From positions 1 to 8,384 of the forward strand of contig JAKLQL010000236.1 of NCBI GenBank assembly GCA_022013395.1: DNA of 8,384 nucleotides, in the 5' to 3' direction. Positions 1-6,214 of this stretch are shown piece after piece. Made by a program: the position numbers and the translations under genes. The notes beneath the pieces were generated by a model, which had not been told where the DNA came from, did no database searches, and saw only the letters and a list, made by a program, of their open reading frames with translations. Source of the stretch: Acetobacterium sp. GTDB taxonomy: Bacteria > Bacillota > Clostridia > Eubacteriales > Eubacteriaceae. Position 1 is the first letter of the stretch; each line of letters begins with the position of its first letter.

Positions 1-54
1 ATTATTGTCGCCGGGGAAGGGTATTACAGTTTTGCCGAGAACCGGGTGCTGTGA
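1..54 (+). CDS. C-terminal tail of an upstream gene (partial)
   Basis: Frame 1 is open from the window edge to a TGA at 52-54 and encodes the last 17 residues of a protein, ending GEGYYSFAENRVL. The other two forward frames are also open a little further (to about 75 and 82) but read like non-coding translations rich in Cys and Arg. The candidate terminator at 94-131 fits a gene ending here. The fragment is too short to identify a family. Confidence 0.3.
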   Translation: MIVAGEGYYSFAENRVL

Positions 55-93
55 ACGAAGCGAGCAAAAAGCAGTAGGGTGATGAAAATTTGC

Positions 94-131
94 CAACAAT
101 TAGCGGGGTAAACGCGCTAGAGGTTGTTTTT
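94..131 (+). terminator. Probable rho-independent terminator of the upstream gene
   Basis: CAAC (94-97) pairs with GTTG (123-126) and TAGCG (101-105) pairs with CGCTA (115-119), separated by a 3x3 internal loop. TTTTT (127-131) follows directly. The stem is imperfect, so strength is uncertain, but its position between the upstream stop and the promoter at 159 suits a terminator that isolates the following unit. Confidence 0.45.
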
Positions 132-158
132 ATGACAAATATATATCATCAAAAGTTG

Positions 159-187
159 TTGAAAACGATTGATTGTTTTGATATAAT
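159..187 (+). promoter_or_regulatory. Sigma-A type promoter with overlapping operator-like repeat
   Basis: TTGAAA (159-164) and a perfect TATAAT (182-187) are separated by exactly 17 bp, in a locally AT-rich stretch, which predicts a start near 194. A perfect 7-bp inverted repeat, ATCAAAA (148-154) and TTTTGAT (176-182), brackets the -35 box and spacer. A smaller one, AAAAC (162-166) and GTTTT (175-179), lies in the spacer. A repressor bound there would block polymerase, so control by a phage-type repressor is a reasonable inference. No repressor gene is in the window. This is the only near-consensus promoter I found. Confidence 0.7.
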
Positions 188-249
188 AATTGTATTCAAT
201 GCACTTGGCATTGCTGGTTTAGAGAAGTAAAGGAGGATAACGGTAGTCT

Positions 250-327
250 GTGGAAAAAAACCGATGGTCAGTAATCGATTCGGTAAAGAAAATTTCAACC
301 ATCGGTGCAGTAAGAAAGAGATGGTAA
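250..327 (+). CDS. Candidate 25-residue leader ORF, coupled to the next gene
   Basis: A GTG at 250 opens a 25-codon frame beginning MEKNRWSVIDSVKK and ending AVRKRW. AGGAGG (231-236) is the strongest ribosome binding site nearby but sits 13 nt upstream, longer than ideal. The stop overlaps the next start as TAATG (325-329), the usual geometry for translational coupling. The peptide is basic with an amphipathic middle. It matches no family I recognise. It could be a leader that sets translation of the next gene, or a chance ORF. Confidence 0.3.
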   Translation: MEKNRWSVIDSVKKISTIGAVRKRW

Positions 328-764
328 TGAAAATGCACGTCAACAGAAATAGACACATAAAAAAGCAAGCGAAGCGTTCAGATCTGGGTGAAAATGGGCC
401 GGGAATTACGGTTGTCCGATGTCCGCACGCACGAACCTGCCGATTTAGCGGGGCACAATCAAAACAAGTCCGAACGCGCTGTCGTGGTGTTTTGTGCCGG
501 GTCAATCACTGGGAAGCCTGTCTGATAATTGGTTTTAAATGCCAGTGGTTGCGCAAGCAGATCCTGATTGAAGTCAAAGGCAATGATATCCGCTATATTT
601 CCCGTCATTCAATCGAGCACCAGGAAGTGCTGCCCCGGCTCAAGCAGTTGTCCTGCCAGGTCTGTGAGCACCGGGTACTGGATTATCATGTCATTTATGG
701 GGATGCCATCATCGATGTGAAGTGCAGTCGCGACGGGCAGTTGAGTTCCCATTCGATCAAATAA
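327..764 (+). CDS. Cys-rich hypothetical protein with degenerate Com-like zinc finger
   Basis: This 145-residue protein has nine cysteines (32, 38, 52, 57, 65, 72, 110, 113, 133) and a basic N-terminus. The C-terminal part, CxxC at 110-113 followed by IDVKC at 129-133, resembles the zinc ribbon of the Com-family phage translational regulators. The fourth ligand is missing: Asp136 stands where CxxC would need Cys. The frame is also open from ATG 264 and ATG 321. I chose ATG 327 because of the TAATG overlap with the small upstream ORF and the GAAAGAG (314-320) six bases before it. It is the first recognisable gene behind the promoter at 159. An RNA- or DNA-binding role is only an inference. Confidence 0.55.
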   Translation: MKMHVNRNRHIKKQAKRSDLGENGPGITVVRCPHARTCRFSGAQSKQVRTRCRGVLCRVNHWEACLIIGFKCQWLRKQILIEVKGNDIRYISRHSIEHQEVLPRLKQLSCQVCEHRVLDYHVIYGDAIIDVKCSRDGQLSSHSIK

Positions 765-770
765 TTAAAA

Positions 771-821
771 AAGGAGGACGGTTTGGCGGGAAAGCCAGAC
801 CAACGAAAAAAAGATAATTAA
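771..821 (+). other. Strong RBS with hairpin and 12-codon ORF: leader peptide or gene stub
   Basis: AAGGAGG (771-777) lies 5 nt before a TTG (783) that opens the 12-codon frame MAGKPDQRKKDN, stopping at 819-821. A stable hairpin begins immediately after the ribosome binding site: GGTTTGGC (780-787) pairs with GCCAGACC (794-801), with one G-U pair and a 6-nt loop, so the start codon lies inside a stem. Either this is the surviving start of a decayed gene or a translated leader upstream of the polymerase. No family is recognised. The rest of the gap to 980 holds only the weak ORF at 854 and one spaced inverted repeat, CACAAA (893-898) and TTTGTG (919-924). Confidence 0.3.
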
Positions 822-853
822 AGAGTGCCGATGTGAAATGATACTGAGTTAAG

Positions 854-955
854 ATGCGCCTGTTAAACAGAGTGACTAAGATACCGGATGTTCACAAATT
901 TAGGGAAGTGGCCCAAAAGTTTGTGTACATGCGGTATTTTTTTGCGTGGAAATGA
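854..955 (+). CDS. Candidate 33-residue small ORF, unknown
   Basis: The ATG at 854 opens a 33-codon frame with protein-like composition (starts MRLLNRVTKIPDV, ends with an aromatic, basic RYFFAWK tail), stopping at TGA 953-955. There is no convincing ribosome binding site, only TAAG just before the start. It could be a small phage peptide, the remnant of a gene, or chance. Confidence 0.2.
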   Translation: MRLLNRVTKIPDVHKFREVAQKFVYMRYFFAWK

Positions 956-980
956 GTGGGCCGAATAAAAGGTGGTGGTC

Positions 981-1076
981 GGCCAGACAATGGTTAATCA
1001 GTTGTCTGCTGCAGAATCGGACAGGCTACGCCGTGTCCGCTCTGATGCAAACAACACGATTAACGATTGTCTGGCC
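981..1076 (+). repeat. Long structured hairpin, family copy 1 (upstream of polymerase)
   Basis: GGCCAGACAATGGTTAATC (981-999) pairs with 1058-1076 over 19 positions with a single G/G mismatch (992 opposite 1065). Inside it, 1001-1009 pairs with 1047-1055 with one C/A mismatch. CAGA (1012-1015) pairs with TCTG (1041-1044). An AT internal loop follows, then CGGACA (1018-1023) pairs with TGTCCG (1034-1039) and GGC (1024-1026) with GCC (1030-1032), with a bulged G at 1033. Two further copies lie downstream. The lack of a following U-run argues against a simple terminator. It may be an RNase III-type processing site, a structured RNA or a DNA hairpin. Confidence 0.8.
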
Positions 1077-1151
1077 TGTAATTAAGGGTTGATGTCGGCC
1101 CCTGTATATAGGTTTCTTGTGGCCACTTCCCCGCAATGAGAAAGGAATAAA

Positions 1152-3089
1152 ATGAAAACAAATTATTGGATGACAACGGACTTGCAGGTGGTGGCGGATT
1201 ATTTGGGTGATGCCGTGATCATTGCCTTTGATTTTGAAACGGCCCCAGGGTTGGGGTGGCGGGAGGATCGGCGGGCGGCTCTGGATCCGCACCGGGGGGA
1301 GATTGTCGGCGTTTCGCTGGCGGTGGCAGCGGGCACTGGGGTGTATCTGCCGCTTAACCACCGGGGTTTTGACAATGCCGAGGCCGAGGTGGTGTTTGAT
1401 TTTTTGCGCCGCCGGGTTTTTGAAAACCCCGGGGTCATTAAAATTGCCCATAACCTGGCCTTTGAGGCCAAGTTTCTGCTGGCCCGGGGGATTGCTCTGG
1501 TGGCGCCGGTGTATGACACCATGGCCGGGGCGCAGCTGATTTATAAAGAGGACGGGCATTTTCGCCGGCTGGCTGATGTGGGTTTGAAAACCCTGGCCTG
1601 GGACTGGTTGGCTCTGGCGCTGCCCCGTTTTGTGGCGGTGGTCGGGCTGGGCAGCTTTGCCGATCTCGATCCCGGGGATCAGCGGACCATCAACTATGCC
1701 TGCAGTGATGCCGATCTGGCCCGGCGCCTCTATTTTCTGGAAAACGACTGGTTTCAGGCCAATATCCCGGCGCACGAAGACCTGATCAAGGCGATCGAAA
1801 GTCCGGTGGCGCTGTTTACGGCGCGGATGGAGTACCGCGGCTTCCGGATCGATGCGGCTGGCATTGCGGCCGCGGCCACAGTTTGTCAGGACCAGCTGGG
1901 GATTTACCAGAACGATCTGGAAAGGGGTGGCAGCCGACCGGTGCGGGTGGGCAAAAATGCCGCTACCAATGATCTTAAGGCCTATCTCTTTGACGATCTC
2001 GGTCTGCCGGTGCAAAAACGCACCGACACCGGCAAAGCGGCCCTGGATGAGGATGCCATCCAGCAGTTAAGCGCCTATTGCCGGGCCCAGGGCCTGCCGG
2101 CGATCACCTATCTGGAAGCGATCAGTGCCTATCGGGGTCTGGCCAAGCTCTATCAAACCTATGTGCTGGGGCTGGGGGAGCAGATCAACCCGGCCACCGG
2201 GGCGATCCATACCCGGTTGTTTCCGCTGGGGACGGCCACCGGGCGGTTTTCTTCGGCCCAGCCCAATTGTCAGAACCTGCCGGCGGGGCCGGCCCATGGC
2301 ATCCCGGTTCGGGATTTCTTTATGGCCCGGCCGGGTACCACCCTGGTGGCGGTGGATTACAGCCAGATCGAGCTGCGGATCGGGGCCTGGTTTACCGGGG
2401 ATGCCAACCTGCTGGCGGTGTACCGGGAGGGTGGGGATATCCACGCCGTCACCACTGCGGCCATCTATGGGATCACGCTGGCCGAGGCCGGGGACAAGGG
2501 CCATCCGGAGTATAAGGCTCGGCGGACGGTGGCCAAAAATATCAATTTTGGGATTTTCTACGGCCTCTATCCCCGCGGGCTTCAGGATATTCTGCGGGTC
2601 AAAACCGGTCAGCAACTCAGTCTGGAAGCCTGTGAGGCAATGATTTTCAATCTCCGGCTGGCCTATCCGGGACTTACGCCCTGGCAGGAAGCGACCCGTC
2701 AGGCGGCCCGCTATCACGAAACGGTTGACACGGCGTTGGGCCGGCGCCGCGCTCTGCCGGGGATCAACGCCCCGGAACCGGGGCTCCAGAGTCATTTTGA
2801 GCGGGCTGCCCTGAACCACCCGATTCAGGGCACGGCGGCGGATATCTTAAAGCTGGCAATGGTCCGGCTGGAGGCGGGACTGGGGGAGCGGCCATTCATT
2901 TGGCCGCTGCTGACGGTTCATGATGAGATCGTTTTTGAGGTGGAGACCCCCCGGCTGGCAGATGCCATTGCCTGGATCACCACGGTGATGACGGCGTCGC
3001 CCTTTCCGGGCTTTGACGTCCCCCTGGCCGTGGAAGTTACCGTCGGCGACCGCTATGGTTCGCTGGTGGGGTGGCAGTCGGGCGAATAA
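1152..3089 (+). CDS. polA: Phage-type family A DNA polymerase with 3'-5' exonuclease
   Basis: This replicative DNA polymerase extends primed DNA in the 5'-3' direction and proofreads. The N-terminal DEDDy exonuclease shows ExoI at D27-F-E29, ExoII around N101-LAFE105 (Glu where Asp is common) and ExoIII as Y182xxxD186. The polymerase domain has motif A, VDYSQIELR, with D402; motif B, R458xxxK462 to F466-G, ending YG at 470-471; and motif C, H590-D591-E592. At 645 residues it lacks the 5'-3' exonuclease domain of cellular Pol I, as usual for phage and plasmid enzymes. Start: AAAGGA (1141-1146) lies 5 nt before the ATG. It sits between two hairpin copies and upstream of the primase-helicase, so the pair probably forms a self-contained replication module. 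All catalytic motifs are intact. The symbol is used in the family sense; this is not the host polA. Confidence 0.96.
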   Translation: MKTNYWMTTDLQVVADYLGDAVIIAFDFETAPGLGWREDRRAALDPHRGEIVGVSLAVAAGTGVYLPLNHRGFDNAEAEVVFDFLRRRVFENPGVIKIAHNLAFEAKFLLARGIALVAPVYDTMAGAQLIYKEDGHFRRLADVGLKTLAWDWLALALPRFVAVVGLGSFADLDPGDQRTINYACSDADLARRLYFLENDWFQANIPAHEDLIKAIESPVALFTARMEYRGFRIDAAGIAAAATVCQDQLGIYQNDLERGGSRPVRVGKNAATNDLKAYLFDDLGLPVQKRTDTGKAALDEDAIQQLSAYCRAQGLPAITYLEAISAYRGLAKLYQTYVLGLGEQINPATGAIHTRLFPLGTATGRFSSAQPNCQNLPAGPAHGIPVRDFFMARPGTTLVAVDYSQIELRIGAWFTGDANLLAVYREGGDIHAVTTAAIYGITLAEAGDKGHPEYKARRTVAKNINFGIFYGLYPRGLQDILRVKTGQQLSLEACEAMIFNLRLAYPGLTPWQEATRQAARYHETVDTALGRRRALPGINAPEPGLQSHFERAALNHPIQGTAADILKLAMVRLEAGLGERPFIWPLLTVHDEIVFEVETPRLADAIAWITTVMTASPFPGFDVPLAVEVTVGDRYGSLVGWQSGE

Positions 3090-3101
3090 GAGGTAGTGGT
3101 C

Positions 3102-3198
3102 GGCCAGACAATGGTTAATCCATTGTCGGCTGCGGGATCGGACAGGCTATCGCCGTGTCCGTCCCGATGCCGACAACCGGGTTAACGATTGTCTGTCC
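3102..3198 (+). repeat. Long structured hairpin, family copy 2 (downstream of polymerase)
   Basis: The element begins 12 nt after the polymerase stop. Its 5' arm (3102-3120) is identical to copy 1 and pairs with 3180-3198, with mismatches at two positions and a T-G pair where copy 1 has T-A. TTGTCGGC (3123-3130) pairs perfectly with GCCGACAA (3169-3176). CGGG (3133-3136) pairs with CCCG (3163-3166). The apical CGGACA/TGTCCG and GGC/GCC stems and the bulged G (3155) match copy 1. The flanking similarity runs from GAATAA, the last codon and stop of the polymerase, to TGTAATTAA past the 3' arm. Confidence 0.8.
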
Positions 3199-3290
3199 TG
3201 TAATTAATGGTTGGTTTCGCCCCTTGGTGGCTGGTATGGGGGTGTTGTCTCACGTAAATGTCGGCCCCTGAATCAAGGCTGCATGTTGGC

Positions 3291-3382
3291 CCGGAGGATG
3301 AAAGGGGGACGTTACGGTGTGTCAGCCCTTAGGATGACATCCCGAAATGTCCCCCTGTCATGCGGAGGAAACGCAACCTCCG
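3291..3382 (+). promoter_or_regulatory. Structured leader element A before the primase gene
   Basis: AGGGGGAC (3303-3310) pairs perfectly with GTCCCCCT (3349-3356) around an inner stem, TGTCA (3320-3324) with TGACA (3335-3339). CGGAGG (3363-3368) then forms a hairpin with CCTCCG (3377-3382). A second CGGAGG at 3292-3297 could pair with the same CCTCCG, giving two mutually exclusive folds, as in attenuators and riboswitches. A shorter relative lies at 6138-6214 before the HTH gene. It fits no riboswitch class that I recognise. Confidence 0.45.
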
Positions 3383-3399
3383 ATGGCCGAGATAAATAA
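3298..3399 (+). CDS. Candidate small ORF A in the primase leader (LSCGGNAT peptide)
   Basis: The ATG at 3298 opens a 33-codon frame containing NVPLSCGGNATSDG and ending at TAA 3397-3399, 18 nt before the primase start. GGAGG touches the ATG, which is too close to act as its ribosome binding site; the ATG at 3334 is an alternative. The same frame reads further upstream from about 3211. The 8-residue LSCGGNxT block recurs in frame in the second leader (6172-6195), which is the main reason to list it. It may be a leader peptide, or the similarity may reflect RNA structure only. Confidence 0.3.
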   Translation: MKGGRYGVSALRMTSRNVPLSCGGNATSDGRDK

Positions 3400-3417
3400 T
3401 ATAAATGGAGAAAAGCA

Positions 3418-5427
3418 ATGAACACGAACGCATATGAAAACATCATCCCCCTCGAGATTAACCCGGCGGCCTTTCTGGCCGCCTTTCATGGCGGGCCCTA
3501 TGGCTTGCGCAGCTTTGCCGACCGGCCCGAGGGTCGCGGCGGCCGGGGGCGCAACCGGACGGTGACGGCGGCCCAACTGGCGGATCAGGACGGGGCGCTG
3601 CTGGCGGAGCTCCGGGCGGAGAATGACGGCGAACAGCGGGGGATCTTTTTTGTAGTTAACCCCGGCGGCCATAAGGATGCCGAGATCACTGCGGTGGCGG
3701 CCCAGTTTGTCGAAGCCGACGATCTGCCGCTGGCAGAACAATGGGACAACCTGATGGCCTTTCCGCTACCGCCCTCGATTATTGTGCGGACCCGGAAATC
3801 CCTCCACGGCTATTGGCTACTGGCGGGTGCCGATGAACCCGGGCGTTTGATAAACGCCCCTACGAACCATGAATTAACGTCAGTAGAAAACAATGACGAC
3901 GCCCCGCATCATTTTGTCGAGGCGGGTAGTACCCGCCCGCAATCTGCGGTAACCGCCGACGCCGCCAGTCTGGCCCGGTTCACCCTGATCCAGAAACAAC
4001 TGGCGGCACATTTTTCCGGCGATCCGGTGATTGCCAACCTCAGCCGGGTGATGCGGCTGCCGGGGTTTGATCACCACAAGGGGGAGCCGGTGGCGGTGCG
4101 CTGTCTGCTGTTTGAACCCCAGCGGCGCTATCGCCAGACCGAACTGGCAGCCGTGCTTTGCGAACTGCATCCTGATGATCCCCGCTTTGGGGTGAGTGTC
4201 ACTGCCGAACAAAAAGCCAACACTGCCAAAGCCCGGTCGACGGTGGCGCTGGATCTGCCCCGGGGGGATTTTGATCTGGAGCAGCTGCTGAGCACCTGCG
4301 ACTTTATCCGCCATTGTCAGGAACAGGCCGCCACCCTGCCGGAACCGTTGTGGTATCCGATGATCACCAATCTGGCCGATGTTCCCGGCGGCGAGGCGGC
4401 CATCCATCAGCTGTCGGCGGCGCATCCCGGTTATAGTTTCGCGGCTACGGCGGCCAAAATCGAGCAGTTTCGCCGCTCCAATACCGGGCCCTTCAGCTGT
4501 GAAACGATTTCCTCCTGGGGTTTTAACTGTTCCCAGTTGGGCCGCTGTTCGGCCCGGCAGCCCCGGGACCGGGGCCAGGTCCCGCCACCGCCCTGGTATC
4601 GGCAAACCAGAACCGGGCTGCGGCTGATCCCCGGAGTGCTGGCCAACGCCCTGGCGGCTCACAAAAACATCTTTTATTCCCGGCAATGCTATTATCAGTA
4701 TCTGGGTGGGGTCTATAAAAAGGTGGAGGAGCTCCACTGCAAGCATATCGTCCGTAAATACTTGCGCACCGATGACGTCGAGATGCATCAGATCAACGAC
4801 GTCATTGGCCAGTGGACGATGGAAATTCTGCGCAGCCCCGAAAACTTAAATGTCAACAAAGAGCTGATCAATTTAAAAAACGGCCTCTATCAACGGTCGA
4901 CCCGGACGCTTAAGCCCCATGATCCCCAGCTGCTCTCAACCATTCAGCTGGCGGTGAGCTATGATCCCCAGGCGGCGGCGCCGATCTTTGCGGCCTTTTT
5001 AAACGACTGTCTGGACCCGGAAACCCAGCTGCTGGTTCAGGAGCTGTGCGGTTATCTGCTGGTGCCGGTTACCCGGGCGCAGAAGGCTTTTGTTTTGGTG
5101 GGGGAAGGGGGCGCCGGTAAATCGACGCTGCTTTCCGTGATTCAGGAGCTGTTGCTGGGTTCGGCCAATGTCTCCAATATTTCCTGGCAGAATCTCGGCG
5201 AGACCTTTCTGACCGCCGAGCTGGACGGTCGGCTGGCGATCTGCCGTCTAAAAATATTGACGACAGCTCGCTGTTTAAGAGCATCACCGGGGAGGACTGG
5301 CTCACCGCCCAGCGTAAAAATAAGGACCCCCACGGCTTTAAGAGTACCGCCCGGCTGGTTTTTTCCTGCAACAGCATCCCTAAAAATCTCGGCGACCGCA
5401 GCGAGGCCTTTTACCGGCGGCTGGTGA
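3418..5427 (+). CDS. RepB-type primase / SF3 helicase, 5' part of a frameshifted gene
   Basis: This is a phage primase-helicase: it makes primers and unwinds DNA for the polymerase upstream. The N-terminal archaeo-eukaryotic-type primase domain (RepB-like) shows GIFFVVNPGG (75-84), the acidic E99xD101, SLHGYW (128-133) and SRVMRLPGF (209-217). A Cys-containing linker follows (about 360-385), then a D5_N-type region with INLKNGLY near 483-490 and a Walker A, GEGGAGKST, with K568. After residue about 606 (LDGRLA) the family match stops and continues in another frame at 5238. The last ~60 residues to the TGA at 5425-5427 are an out-of-frame tail. GGAG (3407-3410) lies 7 nt before the ATG. Residues about 140-182 are extra and come from a palindromic repeat insertion. 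As read, the protein lacks Walker B and sensor motifs. Confidence 0.88.
   Translation: MNTNAYENIIPLEINPAAFLAAFHGGPYGLRSFADRPEGRGGRGRNRTVTAAQLADQDGALLAELRAENDGEQRGIFFVVNPGGHKDAEITAVAAQFVEADDLPLAEQWDNLMAFPLPPSIIVRTRKSLHGYWLLAGADEPGRLINAPTNHELTSVENNDDAPHHFVEAGSTRPQSAVTADAASLARFTLIQKQLAAHFSGDPVIANLSRVMRLPGFDHHKGEPVAVRCLLFEPQRRYRQTELAAVLCELHPDDPRFGVSVTAEQKANTAKARSTVALDLPRGDFDLEQLLSTCDFIRHCQEQAATLPEPLWYPMITNLADVPGGEAAIHQLSAAHPGYSFAATAAKIEQFRRSNTGPFSCETISSWGFNCSQLGRCSARQPRDRGQVPPPPWYRQTRTGLRLIPGVLANALAAHKNIFYSRQCYYQYLGGVYKKVEELHCKHIVRKYLRTDDVEMHQINDVIGQWTMEILRSPENLNVNKELINLKNGLYQRSTRTLKPHDPQLLSTIQLAVSYDPQAAAPIFAAFLNDCLDPETQLLVQELCGYLLVPVTRAQKAFVLVGEGGAGKSTLLSVIQELLLGSANVSNISWQNLGETFLTAELDGRLAICRLKILTTARCLRASPGRTGSPPSVKIRTPTALRVPPGWFFPATASLKISATAARPFTGGW
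3841..3937 (+). repeat. Palindromic REP/MITE-like insertion inside the primase coding region
   Basis: GGGCGTTT (3841-3848) pairs perfectly with AAACGCCC (3852-3859) over a 3-nt loop. GGCGGGTA (3921-3928) pairs with TACCCGCC (3930-3937) around one base. The DNA between is AT-richer than the gene around it. The insert keeps the reading frame and adds roughly 40 residues (about 140-182) between the SLHGYWLL strand and the ARFTLIQKQL helix of the primase, where RepB-like domains normally run straight on. The exact borders cannot be fixed without an uninterrupted homologue. Confidence 0.6.
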
Positions 5428-5861
5428 TCATCCCCTTTGGGCCACCCAAACCGCCCCAGCAGCGGGACCTTCATTTAAAAGAAAAGCTGGCCCGGGAGGC
5501 GCCGGGAATCCTGAACTGGGCCCTGGCGGGCCTGACGCGCCTCGATCACAATGGCTATCGTTTCAGCACCTCCGCCGCCAGCCAGACCGCTCTGGAAAGC
5601 TATCGGGTAGCCGGCAGCTCGGTGCTGTCCTTTGTGTCCGATTGCTGCGTGGTCGAGGCTAAACGGCAGGTTTCGGCGGCCCAGCTCTACCACGCCTACC
5701 AGCAGTACAGCGGGTCATCGGGGCTACGGCCAGTGAGTCAGAAACGCTTCTGGATGGAGTTAAAAGAAAGTTTTGGGATGGTCGAAAAAACGAAGGATTC
5801 GCTGTCAAGACGGATCGTTTATGCGGGAATTGACCTTGAAGAATTAGAGGATTTTGGCTGA
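5238..5861 (+). CDS. SF3/D5 helicase, 3' part of the frameshifted primase-helicase
   Basis: From GAT at 5238, one frame away from the 5' part, the D5-type helicase resumes as DLPSKNIDDSSLFKSITG. It continues with LVFSCNSIPKN (sensor I with Asn), SEAFYRRLVIIPF (arginine-finger region) and a C-terminal winged-helix-like part ending EELEDFG. The only standard start codon in this frame is the GTG at 5424, which would drop the sensor and arginine-finger regions and leave 145 residues, so this part alone is not a functional enzyme. Rejoined, the two parts give a protein of about 815 residues, normal for phage primase-helicases. The junction at 5236-5245 looks like a short deletion. The stop overlaps an ATG as TGATG (5859-5863). 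Confidence 0.75.
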   Translation, partial: DLPSKNIDDSSLFKSITGEDWLTAQRKNKDPHGFKSTARLVFSCNSIPKNLGDRSEAFYRRLVIIPFGPPKPPQQRDLHLKEKLAREAPGILNWALAGLTRLDHNGYRFSTSAASQTALESYRVAGSSVLSFVSDCCVVEAKRQVSAAQLYHAYQQYSGSSGLRPVSQKRFWMELKESFGMVEKTKDSLSRRIVYAGIDLEELEDFG

Positions 5862-6040
5862 TGATGAACAGAATGAGACAAAGTAGCGAATTTGTTATTG
5901 CCAATACCGTTAAAACGAAAGGGTTTCGAAGCATTTCGAAAGGGTTGCGAAAGTGTTTGGTGGCTTTAATAAGCCATTCGAAAGGATCGAAAGGGTTTTT
6001 TCCAAACTCAGCTCTTAAAAACAAAAAAAAATTAAAATAA
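5861..6040 (+). CDS. Candidate 59-residue basic ORF overlapping the repeat array
   Basis: An ATG overlapping the primase stop (TGATG, with a second ATG at 5864) opens 59 codons, starting MMNRMRQSSEFVIANTVKT and ending at TAA 6038-6040. The TGATG overlap suggests translational coupling. The middle is a run of KG and RK residues that simply reflects the CGAAAGGG repeats in the DNA, and the end is poly-Lys from the A-rich tract. Either a small basic peptide or a chance frame over a cis-acting region; I favour the latter slightly. Confidence 0.3.
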   Translation: MMNRMRQSSEFVIANTVKTKGFRSISKGLRKCLVALISHSKGSKGFFPNSALKNKKKLK

Positions 6041-6083
6041 AACATTAGGGTTTTTCAACGCCCAACCCTTTCGACCCTTTCGG
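5916..6083 (+). repeat. CGAAAGGG repeat array with AT-rich tract: candidate origin or operator cluster
   Basis: CGAAAGGG occurs at 5916, 5937 and 5988, and near-matches at 5948 (CGAAAGTG) and 5979 (CGAAAGGA), with a weaker CGAAGCAT at 5927. The steps 11, 10, 11, then 31 and 9 keep the sites roughly on one face of the helix. Two inverted copies, CCCTTTCG at 6066 and 6075, close the region. TCGAAAGGGTT (5987-5997) and AACCCTTTCGA (6064-6074) form an 11-bp inverted repeat around an AT-rich stretch (6011-6045). Iterons beside an AT-rich unwinding tract next to replication genes are typical of origins; a repressor-binding array is the alternative. Confidence 0.6.
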
Positions 6084-6137
6084 AAAGCCCGGAACCGGGT
6101 GAAAAGAAACCAACGCAAAAGTAGCGGAAAAAGCATG

Positions 6138-6214
6138 CCGGAGGATGTCAGGGGAGATTGCGGGTGTCACCCTGTCGTGCGGAGGCAACGGCACCCCTGG
6201 GTTAGCAGCCCGGC
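6138..6214 (+). promoter_or_regulatory. Structured leader element B before the HTH gene
   Basis: It is related to leader A: both start CCGGAGGATG, continue with AGGGG and share CCCTGTCRTGCGGAGG followed by AACG. Here CAGGGG (6149-6154) pairs with CCCCTG (6194-6199). Inside it GGGT (6162-6165) pairs with ACCC (6169-6172), and outside it GCCGG (6137-6141) pairs with CCGGC (6210-6214), giving a branched fold. Element A has an extra 30 nt in the middle. Two related leaders upstream of two different genes suggest shared post-transcriptional control, an inference from position only. Confidence 0.4.

Noticed and set aside
149..505. Minus-strand ORF of 118 codons over the promoter region
   Set aside because: It ends beneath the near-consensus plus-strand promoter and shows no ribosome binding site or recognisable family; the plus frame is more protein-like.
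1026..2015. Minus-strand ORF of 329 codons opposite the polymerase
   Set aside because: It is a shadow of the GC-rich polymerase gene; the translation is rich in Pro, His, Gln and Arg with no motif, while the plus strand carries every catalytic motif.
981..3198. Hairpin copies 1 and 2 as rho-independent terminators
   Set aside because: Neither is followed by a U-run; only copy 3 has a U-rich tract.
3880..4788. Minus-strand ORF of 302 codons opposite the primase
   Set aside because: Same reason: it mirrors codon bias of the plus-strand primase gene and has no family pattern or ribosome binding site.
5248..5257. Classical programmed -1 slippery heptamer at the primase frameshift
   Set aside because: The A5 run does not give a canonical X XXY YYZ heptamer in the zero frame, and slippage alone would still leave the Walker B stretch missing.
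3291..6214. Leaders as a known riboswitch such as c-di-GMP, cobalamin or SAM
   Set aside because: I compared the conserved cores I remember and found no convincing match; the element is left unclassified.
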